From the NCBI RefSeq assembly GCF_965363235.1, contig NC_134839.1, positions 76,843,410-76,907,409 on the forward strand: 64,000 nucleotides of DNA. The letters run 5' to 3'. The position numbers were made by a program, and so were the translations under genes. The DNA is from Mytilus galloprovincialis. Taxonomy: Eukaryota; Mollusca; Bivalvia; Mytilida; Mytilidae. The first letter of the stretch is position 1. Every line of letters begins with the position of its first letter. The notes below the pieces were generated by a model. The model was given only the letters and a program-made list of their open reading frames with translations. It made no database searches and had not been told where the DNA came from. Below, piece by piece: positions 37,034-49,189 of the stretch.

Positions 37034-40000
37034 ATGCAAATCAGTTCATTCCTTTTATTTTTGTGTATTACAGGATTCCAGATTTCGCATGAGTATGCTT
37101 TGGGTAAGTTTCTTTTTGGTACGGAACAATTAATTTTCATTTGCATAAGTTCACTTGTTCGTGCTAATATTGGAAGAAACAGAATGCTATAGATATTTAA
37201 AAGGAGAAATATGCAAAGCAGTTCATTTCTCTTCTTTTTGTGTATTACAGGATTCAAGATTTCGCATGAGTATATTTTGGGTAAAAGAGAGACGAAAGAC
37301 ACCAGAGGGACAGTCAAACTCATAAATTTGAAAACAAACTGACAACGCCATGGCTAAAAATGAAAAAAGACAAACAGACAAACAATAGTACACATGACAC
37401 AACATAGAAAACCAAAGAATAAGCTACACGAACCCAACCAAAAACTAGGGGTGATCTCAGGTGCTCCGGAAGGGTAAGCAGATCCTTCCCAATGTGGCAC
37501 CTGTCGTGTTGCTTATGTAATAGCAAATCCGGTAAATAGTCTAATTCGGTAGGTCACATTCATGAAAGGGAAGGGGTTGTAGTTACGACGTCAGGAACAT
37601 GTCCGATATCATTTGTGAAACGGTTATTCCATAACGGTCAACTTAAATTTCTTTTTGGTACAACACAATTTATTTTCAGTTAAACTAGTTCACTTGTTTG
37701 TGCTACTATTGGAAGACACGTATTGAGATAAACATGTTTATGTATCATACTTAGAATAGTTATTTTGCATACAGGGATGATGGTCATAATGTTTTGCATG
37801 GGGAAATTACTCTTAGTTTCAAAATGCAATAACAGTTAAAATAGAGAGAAATGTCTTATTCATAAATATAAACTATTTAAACAATATTGAAATATTAAAG
37901 TTAAAAACAATTTTGTCTCCACGACTTTGATCGCGTTTGTACCCGATGAATTGTAAGGGTAAGTGTTGCTTAGTCTTTAGTTTTCTATGGTGTGTCTTGT
38001 GTTTTATTATTTCTCTGTTTGTCTTTTTATTTTTTTACCATGTCGTTGTCATATTATTTTCGATCTATGAGTTTGCCTGTCCCTCTGGTATCTTTCACCC
38101 TCTTTTAGCGTGACACAAGTGTCATAATCAATGGCATATTACTTTTATTTAGATTTATGTGTTGTCACAAGTGTTTCTTAGACCTCTAAGGTTTCACAAT
38201 AAACTATTCAGAAATGTACATACAATTGATTATATGTGGAAATTAGACAGTTTGAAATGTTTCAATTAAGTGTGTTTTCTTGTAGATGGAAAGACCAAAC
38301 AGAGTGCATTAGATGAGACAATAGTTCAATTGATAAGGTCCTCGCTTTTGTCAGATGACAAACGGGAAAGTGTTACATGTCCAGAAGGAATGGAATATGA
38401 TGAAGACAAGGAACAGTGTAAATGTTTTAGTGAAGACTCTACATACAATCCAGACAAAAAGAAATGCCAGTGTAATGATGGTTTTAAAGAATTAACCTCT
38501 ATGGATAATCGTATATTCTGTTATAAAAGATACGACGGTGAGCTATCCAATAAGATCACTTACTCTTCTTGAAGAAAAAGACATTTTAAAATGGCATTGA
38601 CGGTCATGGTTAAAAACAAATCACTTTAGCAATTTCAAAATTTTACAATTCATATACAATATAAGCAAATCAATACTAGTATATATATATGCATGTGTAC
38701 TTGTGATATTTTCGACAATTATTTTAATTGCTTTGTGATACATTCAGAACAAAACAAACCTGTAACGAAGCGCCGACCCTATATTTGGAAACCTCAATGG
38801 TCTGAACACCCAATAATGAAGCCATCGGAACACCGAAGTGTTCCCTTTGTTATTATAAGCTAGCCATGCAACCATGCATCTAATATTGCTCGACTAGACC
38901 CGACACTATTTAAGTGTTTTGACAGTTAAATCTTGAGATGGTCATCTTAATAAAAGAGGCATTACTTAAATATAATGAAATTTGCCAATTATTCGTGTAT
39001 ACATTAATATATTTATATTTAACTTTTCATGAATAGATCTCATAATAGATCTGCTAACATCAAGGTTACAACTGCCAATTATATGTCCTATAAATGTAAC
39101 ATATTTAGCATGCCTCCATTTGTGTTTGACATTTGGAACTATTGGTCAACATTGAAACTTTTACACATCCTTTGCCAAACTGCATGTGTAATGATACTTT
39201 TGATTTCTATATTGACTCATAGGACCCGACAGTATTTTAATGTTTCGGCAGTTAAAATTTGATGGTATTACTTTGATAAAATCAAATATAAAAATTTGTT
39301 TATTTGAAAGTTGTAACAAGGTCAAGAATTGTTTGGATTATAATAATTGCTATTTAGTTGTTATAATCCTTATATACTTTTACTGTATCTCTCATAATTT
39401 TTTCAGTTAACAAATTAAACGTTCTGTTGGCTTAAAAAAAAAACTAAGAAGAAGAACGAAGACTACAATATAAATGCCAAAAGAAAAACATCAAATAAGA
39501 AAAATATGTAAAATTGAAGATTATCGCATCAAATTACCATTTACCTCAAGTTGAACTCTGGAGCTTACAAACCTAGCTTTAATGGGCCTTTATAAAGAAT
39601 GAACAAAACACAATCCGAAGTATAAGTTTGAATACCGCGTTATCATGTATGCATTCATATCATGAAAGAATAACCTTGTACAGTAGGCGAGGAGTTTGAA
39701 GTAGTTTATGTTTGATATCTCTAGCCTATGAACACTAAAGTTATGAATCATAAACCCGCTCGTGGCAGGTGCCGTCGACACAAATCTGAATATACTAGGA
39801 CCACAAATTTTCCTGAAGAAACTCTGGAAATACTACTGCTTTCTCCTCATATTAAATTGTTGCCACGATTCAACCCTATAGTGATAGTTGGGCTTAAAGC
39901 GGCGACACCTACTATCAATCAAGTATGCAATTCTGAAAATATCTGTTTTAAAAAGTTTCCGATCTATATCATCTGTCAACGTACGGGTGACTTTTGTATT

Positions 40001-40281
40001 GCCAAAAGAAAACCCGCTGTAAAGCGGAACAAAGTACATTATGTAACAGAATCGCTATATAAGCCGTTATTGTGACCTGTGGTGATAAACGTCCTTCACT
40101 TTGTACTTATTTTTTGGTGTGAATATGTGTCTCAATGGTGATTATTTATCTGTTTTGTTTTGCGCACAAACTTAAATGAATAAAATGTCAAAATAAACTA
40201 ATATATCATTTTATTTCTACAGATGCTTTTGGCCTACCTGGATTGGATGGATTGGTAACCAAAGATAAACGCCATTCTTAG
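37034..40281 (+). CDS. Gene X: secreted six-Cys prepropeptide, three exons
   Basis: Exons 37034-37103, 38286-38537 and 40223-40281 join in phase 1 throughout: GTAAGT donor, ttttcttgtag acceptor, GTGAGC donor, ttatttctacag acceptor. Product 126 residues. Exon 1 is a signal peptide starting MQISSFLLFLC. Exon 2 begins with an acidic pro-region ending SDDKR, a dibasic site. It is followed by six cysteines, C-x12-C-x-C-x13-C-x-C-x15-C, in two loose repeats of the form C-P-x-G ... C-x-C. Exon 3 adds AFGLPGLDGLVTKDKRHS. A TATA box stands before exon 1 and AATAAA (40348) lies 67 bases after the stop. Without the last splice the frame would end at 38572 with GELSNKITYSS. The repeated C-x-C pattern recalls EGF- or TIL-like knots, but no family fits well. 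Likely a processed secreted peptide; role unknown. Confidence 0.7.
37211..37280 (+). CDS. Gene X duplicate first exon (1b)
   Basis: A second 70-base signal-peptide exon, 177 bp after exon 1a, with the same phase-1 end. It starts MQSSSFLFFLC and ends near SHEYIL. Its intron begins GTAAAA where 1a has GTAAGT, because an antisense retroelement tail begins about four bases into the intron. Exon 1b has no TATA box of its own, so it would be reached only by splicing or a weak start. Confidence 0.55.
37282..37648 (-). mobile_element. 5'-truncated retroelement tail, antisense in X intron 1
   Basis: The minus strand reads VDRYGITVSQMISDMFLTS and then a non-coding 3' region ending in gtccctctggtgtctttcgt. 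I recognise this as the end of a reverse-transcriptase element abundant in mussels. The same 3' tail recurs in plus orientation at 37985-38100. Right of the insert (37650) the intron sequence tttctttttggtac resumes as after exon 1a. The element is a 5'-truncated fossil. Confidence 0.7.
37985..38100 (+). mobile_element. Retroelement 3' tail fragment
   Basis: Plus-strand relative of the 37282-37648 element's non-coding end: tttgcctgtccctctggtat and a T-rich stretch before it. Confidence 0.55.
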
Positions 40282-40347
40282 CCATAGAAACACCATGCGC
40301 AGTCAAAGAAACGAGATATTTCATCTCAAGAAAATAGTCATGTCTGT

Positions 40348-40353
40348 AATAAA
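40348..40353 (+). terminator. Poly(A) signal of gene X
   Basis: AATAAA 67 bases after the exon 3 stop codon. Confidence 0.5.
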
Positions 40354-41559
40354 ATAATCAATTATGCATTTTTTTTATTACCTTATGACATGAAAATGAC
40401 AATCATTATTTCGAAAACATATATATCAATCAGATGTTGAATTAATTGTTTTCCCTATCCCTTCCTTTTTATTTGACAAGCTTTTATGTCTTTACCAATA
40501 TTAAAACCACACAGATAGCATACAATAAATGATAAGATCAGATAACAGAGAACAGAGAAACGCGGTTGATATTCTAAGAGAGATAAACTACAACGATACA
40601 TAACAGAATACATGCTAATAAAAGAACAAACGAATGAACGAACGAACAAACGGACGCACAGACCCGAAAACAATATGTCTATAAATGAAGCATGAAAAGT
40701 TAACTCTAAGGCATACTAAAAAATAGGAAGTTAACAAAAACTCACAAAATCACAAAAACGCCTTCAGTCAACGGAACAAGTGAAAAACAACTGCCATATT
40801 CCTGTCGTGGTTAAGAAAAAATAGAAATAAAAGATTTTCTGAATAAAACCGTGTTTAATAGCTAGCTATACCTCCAACTTGTATGACGGTTGGTTTTGAT
40901 GTATTCACAAAATTGAATGAGCTACCCAAACAGACATGAAATGACAATAATTGGGTTCCAGCATCCATACTGTTAATATAACAAACTTACAACATAACAG
41001 ACAAAATTTAACAAACATGCAAATAAATCTAACAAAGACGCCAACAAAAAAGGTGTAGTAGATATTAAATTTGAAAGTTAACAATGACGTCAACAAAAAA
41101 GTATTTGTTGTTGATAGCACATACTGTTCATAATATATATGTTACAGTGAATTTATGAAATCAGGATTTGTAAAATTCATGGAATAATTAGTAATTTTGA
41201 AAATAGAAAAAAAAACAACGCTGCTATTACACTTTTTGTCCGATTTGCACCTCTGGAACCACTTGCACCAAGAATGTCAAAAGTTCAAAAGTTAAAACCG
41301 TATGGCGGGATGTATAAACAGCGAGTCACGTCAAAAACCATACAATCATGCAAAATTATACCACGAAGACAGATATCGGGAAACGAAAGTAAAATAAATC
41401 ACTTATTATATATTACTCAAGACCATACTCAGTTGTATTAATTTTGATATTGACACTAAATTGTTCATCATTAGGTCTTGGTTCTTTCCGGTGACATTTT
41501 TGGGACAAGGACAACTCCTCGGACACCGATGACGTTTTCTTGCTTAAGTGTTAGTAGTA

Positions 41560-41990
41560 GCTGGAAGCTTTCAAATAATGTATTTGTTTATAAATTTATT
41601 CTTCTTACCAAGCGAAGTTAGTATATTGCTGCTGAGAAAATTCATCATTTCAAAATCGTTTCGTTTGTCACAAATTCTAGTTCTGAAATGACCGTTGTTG
41701 TCAAATTCTAAGTTGATGTCTAAAAATGATCAAAGGAAACTGTATCTTTTGTTTTCTTTTAATCTGTAGTTTCGGAGGGTATATCAATAGGACACAATTA
41801 GACAAATTTGGATTGTTATTGAAAGAACTTCATCAATAAGCTTGTACGTGAAGATGTGAATAGTCTAGCTTCTTTGATCCATTAGTTTTAAACAAGTGTC
41901 TGAAAGAACTCTTAGTTCATATGATAATCAGACAAAGGTCGGCCAGGAGAGGTGCACAGTTAGTTCCCGATAAGAAATTTCACCATCTTG
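41560..41990 (-). mobile_element. Reverse-transcriptase fossil
   Basis: The minus strand retains GTNCAPLLADLCL and, further on, FLDINLEFDNNGHFRTRICD and KRNDFEM. These are recognisable blocks of an invertebrate reverse-transcriptase element that seems to be the same family as the tail at 37282-37648. The copy is broken, with several interruptions, and lies in the 3-kb stretch of copy A that copy B lacks. Class (LINE-like or Penelope-like) is unsure. Confidence 0.7.
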
Positions 41991-42601
41991 ATCACTTGTT
42001 CTTCGCTGTAACATGTTTTTCGGGCTTATATTTTTACAAAATATGTAGAATCATATCACAAAGCAATACATTTCTGGCGTATGGTATTATCTTGGACTAT
42101 ATTTAACTCTTTAATTGTTTAGCAATTGTTGTCACTAATGAAGAAAGAGAAATCCATTTTGAAAGGTTTTTGATAGTAGTGTATAATAAAAAGACCAAAT
42201 GACATAGAAGTTTAAAAGAAACAACTCATGGGATTTATCTAAGTGTTCGGTGCATGTTTGGTTTACGCATATTCGTAAATTGTTTTGATTTCTATGTGCG
42301 ATTGTAGTTCCATTGCTGAAAAGGGATTGTGAACTTTATTAAGTGTGGGATAAATATTACATAATTACGACAGGTTATAATTGGTACAATCATTTAAGCA
42401 ACATTTTTAAGTTGCGATTGTGAAACCGTCTTCGATCGCTTACCGAAGAAAAACAAGCCAATATATGCATAATGTGTTATTTGTCCTTTGTAAATTGACA
42501 TAAAACAAATAACAGTTAATCAGTATCTTTGCAATCATGTTTTATAGAATTATTGTATCAGTGTGATCGATAAAAGGTCATCACTGTGTTTTTTTTAATT
42601 T

Positions 42602-42633
42602 ATGAAGACGACCTATACTATTACGAAACTTAA
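42602..42633 (+). pseudogene. Relic alternative last exon of gene X (copy A)
   Basis: In phase 1 this reads (D)EDDLYYYET and stops. The sister copy at 56088-56122 reads (V)DDDDLYYNET and stops, behind an intact atatatttttcag acceptor. In copy A the sequence before it no longer ends in AG. AATAAA follows at about 42944. It looks like the ancestral last exon of X, replaced in copy A by the exon at 40223. Confidence 0.45.
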
Positions 42634-43114
42634 TTTCCTTCATTTTGCGTATAGACCAGGTGATTCAAATTTAGTATGCTCGACAAAGAAGAAAGGCGAA
42701 AGGTCGACCAATGATCTAGGTTTACTGTCATTGAATGTAGAGTGTTTGGTGATACACATACATTTGGTACGTCTCGTGTTTCCTGTATATAACTTATCAA
42801 GTTTGCGCGATTTGTAACCTTTCTTCAAATTGTCAAAGCATTTCAAAACTTTCATGTGTCATCTGTGTTCAAAGAGGCATAACTTATTGTGTATTTCCAA
42901 AGAGATTTTCATTCTAAAACAATATGTGTTCACTGTATAAAGACAATAAACTTTGTTTTAAAAAGTTCTCATTTTAATAAATTTTTGCCTCAAATTGAAG
43001 TTGTAGGAATGCACGGTGCTCTTTTTTTTTAATCCGATTTATCTTTTTAGTCTTACATTAAAAAGAAAGGTAATGTTTTTTTACCTGCAGATTTATAGTA
43101 AAAACGAATTCTGA

Positions 43115-43595
43115 GGGCTCTTAAACTCATATCGTCGCTGGTCTTCTAAAATGTCGTATATGAATTTTTGGCTAAAAATACTTTTTGACACCAATGGTCA
43201 GGGCGAGAGGAAATCTTTGGTATTACAAAATAGCATACAGTTAGACCAATCAAAATGTGTGAACTAAGACATATTACAAAATTGCCAATGTCAGTTGTTT
43301 GTAAAGTTTGCTTCCAAAATGTTGTATGAAAACTTTAAAATCGTTGTAGAATGGCTTTGGGAAAAAAAAAAATAATTGTACATTTCTTTATTTCTGTGAA
43401 AATAATTTAAGTTCTTGGATAATCTAGAAATGCCAACGTTTTTATTTCACTGCTATTTACAAATATGTTCAAGTTCACATACGACATTTTGGAAGCATGC
43501 ATTTTGCCAAAATTTTCAAAGCCTGTTTGTGAGAAATTTTTTTTCTTGACAACATTTCAGAAGCCCAGCGACGATATGAAACCTCAAATTTAAAA
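43115..43595. mobile_element. Inverted-repeat element inserted in copy A
   Basis: Left end tcatatcgtcgctggtcttc and right end gaagcccagcgacgatatga are inverted repeats; copy B lacks the segment (near 56590). Non-coding, about 480 bp; type unassigned. Confidence 0.6.
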
Positions 43596-45711
43596 CAAAA
43601 TAAAGCTTATGTTTTTTATAACTAGATGGATAGTTTTCATATTAAAACTTATGTACATATACTTTTTTCTGAAGATTTTTTAAAAATTTTTCCCACATTT
43701 AGAAGAAGTTTCCTTTTTTTAATTGCTTTCTTCCAGGAAGCAATTCACCGACATATTTTCCGTATGCAAGTGACCTCAGCGTGACCCCTCTCGTAAAAGT
43801 CAAGTGATCGCAATACGCATGAATTTGTCATTTAAATAAACTTTAATATGATTGTACATGTTAAACAAGTGCTCAATATCCATGCTTTTTTGTTGATTGT
43901 TTACTATAAGTTGACAATCGGTAAACTACGGCTTTAAAAAAGACAATTAAGTAGCTGCCATATTTTCAGAAATTAACAGACAGAGTGAAAATAAAAATGA
44001 CGATTATTCCAAATGTTTGCGTAAAAAATAATAAAATCGTGCACAGAAGACTAAGTTTAGGATATATACATACATTGGTTCAATAATTGGTTAAACATCA
44101 TTTTTCACCAATCATTCGTTTCATATGACTTTAATTTGATTTCAAGGTTATGAGCCCTTCTGTGAAGAGACTGTCATACAAGTGAAAGTTTTGACTAGCT
44201 ATGAAAGCAGGTTTAATCAACCATTATCTACTTTAGGAAATGCCAGTACCTGTCAAGTATATGAAAGTTGTTTTCCATTCGTTTGATGTGTTTGAGCTTT
44301 TTATTTTACCATTTGTTAAGGGTCTTACCGTTTTGAGTTTTGAGTTTTCGTTTTATTTTTCATGTTTGCTTTATTTACTTTTTAATATATGGCGTTTGAA
44401 ATATATATTTTTAAATCATGATGGTAGAACATCACTCTTTATTTGCTGTGATTTTTTTATTGAGGTGTTTTCCATTATATCTGTTTGTTAGCATATAAAT
44501 TTAACATTCCTGTTTTATACAGTTGCTTGTAACAGTATGCAGATTTATTTTTAAAAGACAAATTAAACAAACTCTGTTTAATAGTGTATGCTTGATTATA
44601 TAAGGTGAACTTCCGATGATACATGTATTGGTTTTAATTACTACACCAGTTTTTGTAATAGTTTGACACGTTATCCCTTTCTGCACTAATTGTATGAAAA
44701 CAATAATCTCAGAAGATGATTGAATGATGTAAGAGTCATAACATATGAATCAACATATGATAACAAGTGTTAATGGAATTGACAACTTTGTGGTATGTGG
44801 AAGGCACTCGAGGGGGATTTTCGTTGACCAAAAGAATGAAAATTAATTTTTATGATCATAAAAGAAACATAGTTAGTCATGGATTATCGAATTTGTTATA
44901 ATCTCGATAATTCAATTATTAATCTAAAAATTCCTTGCCAAAGCTCGGACTTTAGAATCGGACAATTAAAATATTTCGATTGGATAATTCCGATAATCCA
45001 CTGGTATCAATGTCAGAATCTATATTTATATTTCTTAATATATATATATATGCAGGTGACATTCGTAATTTGTTAATATAATTATGTTCATATGTTATTT
45101 TAGTTGTTTGTCTGTGATGTATGGTTATACAATTTTGGCTAGGATCCCAATTATTGTTACAGTAATCTATTGAGTTTGTTGTTGTTGAGTATTCTCACCT
45201 AATTTGGCTAATAAAACGGAACTATTAACAACTGTAATGTAATTGAAAGGTTTAGCTATAACTATAAAACCAGGTTTAACCCATCTTTTTTTCGAAAAAT
45301 GTCTGTACCAAGTCAGGAGTATGACGGTTGGTTTCTATTTATTCCGTTTGTTGTCCTAATACATAGTACTTGACAAACTAAAATGATCTCATTTGTTTCA
45401 CTATTTTAATATGTGACTGTAAATAAATACAAAACATCATATAAGTTATGTTTGATTTACAAAACAAAATCTATACTTTTTAAAAACATTTCAAATTATG
45501 TTCCGATACATATAGATTATCATTATAAATTTGAATCGTCATTTATTTTTTTTAAGCTAAAATCCAATGTTCCCGTACAGCTTGATCAAAACAATATTTT
45601 ACAATATTTTCACATTGTTATGTACTATATAAATCTATACAATAGAAAACGTGTTATTGAGGAATTTGAATTAATATATATTAAACAATACAAGTACACA
45701 ATTTGGCTAAG

Positions 45712-46052
45712 ATGGAATGTGTTAAAATTCAAGTATATATATATTTCTTATACTTCTTTTTCTAGCACAAAATATGAACTGTAAGTAATTGTAAAAATGT
45801 TTGTGTTAAATTTAAATGTATTTTTTGTTTGTTTAAAAAATTCCCTTTTACTAGAATATGAAACCAAGAACTAGAATAAGTGATAAGAGTGATTCATGCG
45901 AACGTTCGTTGTTAAAAAGAGCAGAACATTAGCATCTGACATACAATATAATTATACCTCATATATTATAGCTTGTCAATACACTATTCACGAAAAATGT
46001 GTCACAACTTCCAATTTATTGCAAAACAAAAACATATTGCATCTGTACCCTT
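45712..46052 (+). pseudogene. Gene Y, broken copy A
   Basis: Aligns with the intact gene at 58073-58472. The start MECVKIQ is kept, but the rest of the signal-peptide exon and the mature exon have lost their frame through several small changes. The 360 bases upstream are also conserved between copies. A long frame overlapping this region (45413-45784) does not follow the Y reading frame and is not supported. Confidence 0.65.
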
Positions 46053-46514
46053 GAAATCTAACCAATAATTTGTCCAATTGCTTCTTACGAAATGGTTTCC
46101 AGCAACCGCCCTACAAATTGCAGTTGTTCAATTTACACTTTACTAAAAGTAAGTTCATACCTCAACCGTAGTAGGAGTCAAGTTGCGGCAAGTACATTTC
46201 TGCATTTATAAAAACATAGTGGCCTTTGCTGTGTATGCTTATTATTTTTGTAATCCCTTTTTTATTGTCACATATTTTTCTGACCTTATTGTTTTTCTTA
46301 TCCTTTTTATTGTTTTTCCTTAAACATATTTTTGACATGGCCTCGCCTGTTTCTGTTGTATTGATCATGACCAAACCTGACCATCGATAGACTTCATCAT
46401 GACGTTTTACCAGATGACTCTGTGGAGGATTTTATCATTCTAATACAAGTTATCTCCCTATAATATTACTTTTCGAAATGCCCCCTCGTTGTTTTGGCAA
46501 ATAGCATGACTTAA

Positions 46515-47073
46515 GGAGGCTCGTGGGTACACAAATTTCAGGAAAAATTTAACCTTTATTTTTTTATTACAAATTTTATTTATTACACTATTAGTTATTA
46601 CTTTATGATTAGGTACAAAAATCAACCCAAAAAATCGATTCAGTTTGGCCCCAGAAGACTTTTAAAATATTTATATCATTGAAAAAGCTCCAAATTATCT
46701 CCCTTTGGTGCAAAAATGCCATTTTTGGCATTAAATTTTAAATATCTTTTTTAACTCATCAGTGACCTATATTTTTTATTATTGTTTTCAAATAAGCTAT
46801 ACATAAACTAAATAATTGTAAAATTTAAGCGATTTCTGTAATTAGGTTATTTTTTTATTTCGATATTACCTAAATTTCGCCTATTAGTTCAACAGAAAAA
46901 AAGGACATAAACAAAAATGTATGCTTCTTCCGGAGGATGATTGTGAGTTAAATGAACGGTGACTCCATTTTTTATTTCATTTTTCTATTAAGTATAGGTT
47001 AAAGTTAATTTATAAAAAAAATATAGCGAAATCCTATATTACAAAAAAAATTTGATTTATACCCAGGAGCCCC
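46515..47073. mobile_element. piggyBac-like MITE with TTAA target duplication
   Basis: TTAA at 46511-46514 and 47074-47077; inverted ends GGAGGCTCGTGGGTAC (left) and GGGGCTCCTGGGTATA (read inward from the right). Copy B has an uninterrupted site near 60550 (gcgttacttcattg), so it inserted after the segmental duplication. Confidence 0.75.
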
Positions 47074-47101
47074 TTAATATAAACAATGGGTGTATATCAT
47101 T

Positions 47102-49025
47102 ATGAAGTACCTGTATTACCAGATGACCCTCCGTACGATTTTTATCCTCCCATTTTTAGAGTTATTCGCATGTCTCTAAATTGTAACTGATAGAACCAAT
47201 CTGAATATGGCAACATGAAATATTATACACTATTTGAAAAATAGAATATATTCCGTGAACTGGAAGTCATAAGGACATTATACCTGCTTCATCAACAGTC
47301 TCCAGTTCATACGACCTTTCAGTCTCACATACAGGCAAAGGTCATATAGTCCAAACAGTTTTTACTCTTAAACTTCAAGCTTGGATACTATTCAGAAAAC
47401 TATAAGAGATAGGTGCAAACACACAGCGCATAAGATGTTCCTCCCGAAAAGCTCTTATTCTAAACATTCCGACCATCCGTTCAAAAGTTATATGTACAAA
47501 GGAATGTTTCTTTAACGCATAGTTTATTTAGTATATCTTTGAAACGTTAACATATATTAACCTTCTATAACCTTGAAAAATATTAAGACCATCAATTGGA
47601 GTGCAATGAAAAACGATCAAACTTGATGGCGTTGTTAAATATCGAAATAAATAAACTGCTCATTGATATCAGGATAGTAATTCTGTATAAATAAACTGCT
47701 CATAGATATCAGGATAGTAATTCTGTATGACGCACCAGACGCACATCTCGTCTACAAAACTCATCAGCGACCATGAAATAAAAAATGACATCAAGGGATC
47801 AGCTGAAGAACGCTGCCGGGTGCGAGCGTTTCTCATTGCATTAAAGACCCAATGGTGGCCTTCGGCTGTTGTCTGCTCTTTGACACATTCTCCATTTCCA
47901 TTCTCACTTTTTATTCATTATATATATCATACTTACGATCTCGAAAATTGAGGTGTATAGGTGCCAAAAGTAAAATCTTTCAGAAGTTATGCTTATCGAA
48001 TATCAAATGAAATGTCGGCGATAGAACATTAGAACGCTTAGAATGTAAAAGGAAACCCTTCCAATAGTTTTCAACCATTGAGATGAAAAATAATGTATTG
48101 GTATCACCCTACACAAACTAAACGTAATGTTAAGACTTGTTAGTAATAGGGGTCAATGAACTTTCATTGGTCGCTCATAGACAATGGAGTAAGTCCGGTA
48201 TGGGCTTTTTTGGCCTAAAACTTCAAGTACATCTGAAGAAAGATTTAGGATATTTTTTAAACCCTTAGGTGTCTACTTCAATACATCCAATTAGTTAGTT
48301 TATAGAAGGATTGAGTCATTAGAGTCGCTCAAATTAAAGCGTAAATAAGGAAAATATATCAAATATGCCATAAAATGTCACTCTTCAGGTAGTTTTTGTC
48401 AAAAATAAAAGTGGCCATTCGTGTTCAATCTCAATCTTTATATATGTTATGTATTACCATCAAAACAACATACGTTTTAGTATCAAGACTGAACACAATT
48501 GCGGATACTTCCATTTAAGACGGATTTAAGTAATTATGCTTAACTTGATGAATCTAGTACCCAATACAAGTGCATTGTATTGTCCAAATCAGCACATATT
48601 TATGTTAAAAAAGTATTATACTTTCCAATAAACAGCTGAAAGTTTCAATTTTATCAATTTTGTAAAACTGATATATTTTAGAGTCAAACAGGGGTCTTAC
48701 TGGGCATACTCTTTTTTAATCTATAGTATAAAGTGATATTATTTGGTTTTTTTTACATTATTTTCTTAAAGTTTCTCGTTCTAAGAATCATAAAAGAGGG
48801 TCATTCAAGAAATGGAAAGCCACTACACAAACTTCATAGTTTAAAGTTTCATCACAACTGGAAGAAGCACAAGTTCAAGTACCAGGATCTAACGAACCCG
48901 CAAATTCTGAAGTCACAGTGTTGGCCCCGTCAGGTGATGTAGTAAATAGAGCAGGTAATGTAATTAGTCAAACGCAATCATATCTCATGCAAACATCTAG
49001 TTACTCTCCTATGAGGTATGCTTGA
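47102..49025 (+). pseudogene. Gene Z, copy A (probably broken)
   Basis: A signal-like start, MKYLYYQMTLRTIFILPFLE, aligns with 60583 in copy B, but no usable donor follows. An exon-like segment from 48772 (after tttcttaaag) reads VSRSKNHKRGSFKKWKATTQ, then an in-frame TAG, then a longer tail than in copy B ending SSYSPMRYA. Confidence 0.35.
47640..47935 (+). repeat. Family I repeat plus family J repeat
   Basis: Two short direct copies of a segment containing ctgctcat(t/a)gatatcagg (47655 and 47695) precede cagacgcacatctcgtctac. From 47815 a repeat shared with 12225-12345 follows. Confidence 0.55.
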
Positions 49026-49189
49026 CAATGGGACATCTTCCCACAAGCTACCAAATAACACAGAACTGAACAACTATCGGTTACTGTACTGGCTTCAGCT
49101 ATTAGTAAAACCCATACCGCATAGTAAGCTTTAAATGGCCCCTAAATGACAAATGTAAAACAATTCAAACGAAAAAACTAACGGCCTAA

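Noticed and set aside
39728-40075. 115-codon basic frame in intron 2 of X
   Set aside because: No signal peptide, domain or splice signals in phase; lies in the insertion-rich stretch missing from copy B. Length alone is not significant here.
45413-45784. 123-codon frame upstream of and over the Y copy-A relic
   Set aside because: The sister copy does not keep this frame, and it disagrees with the Y reading frame; a chance frame in AT-rich DNA.
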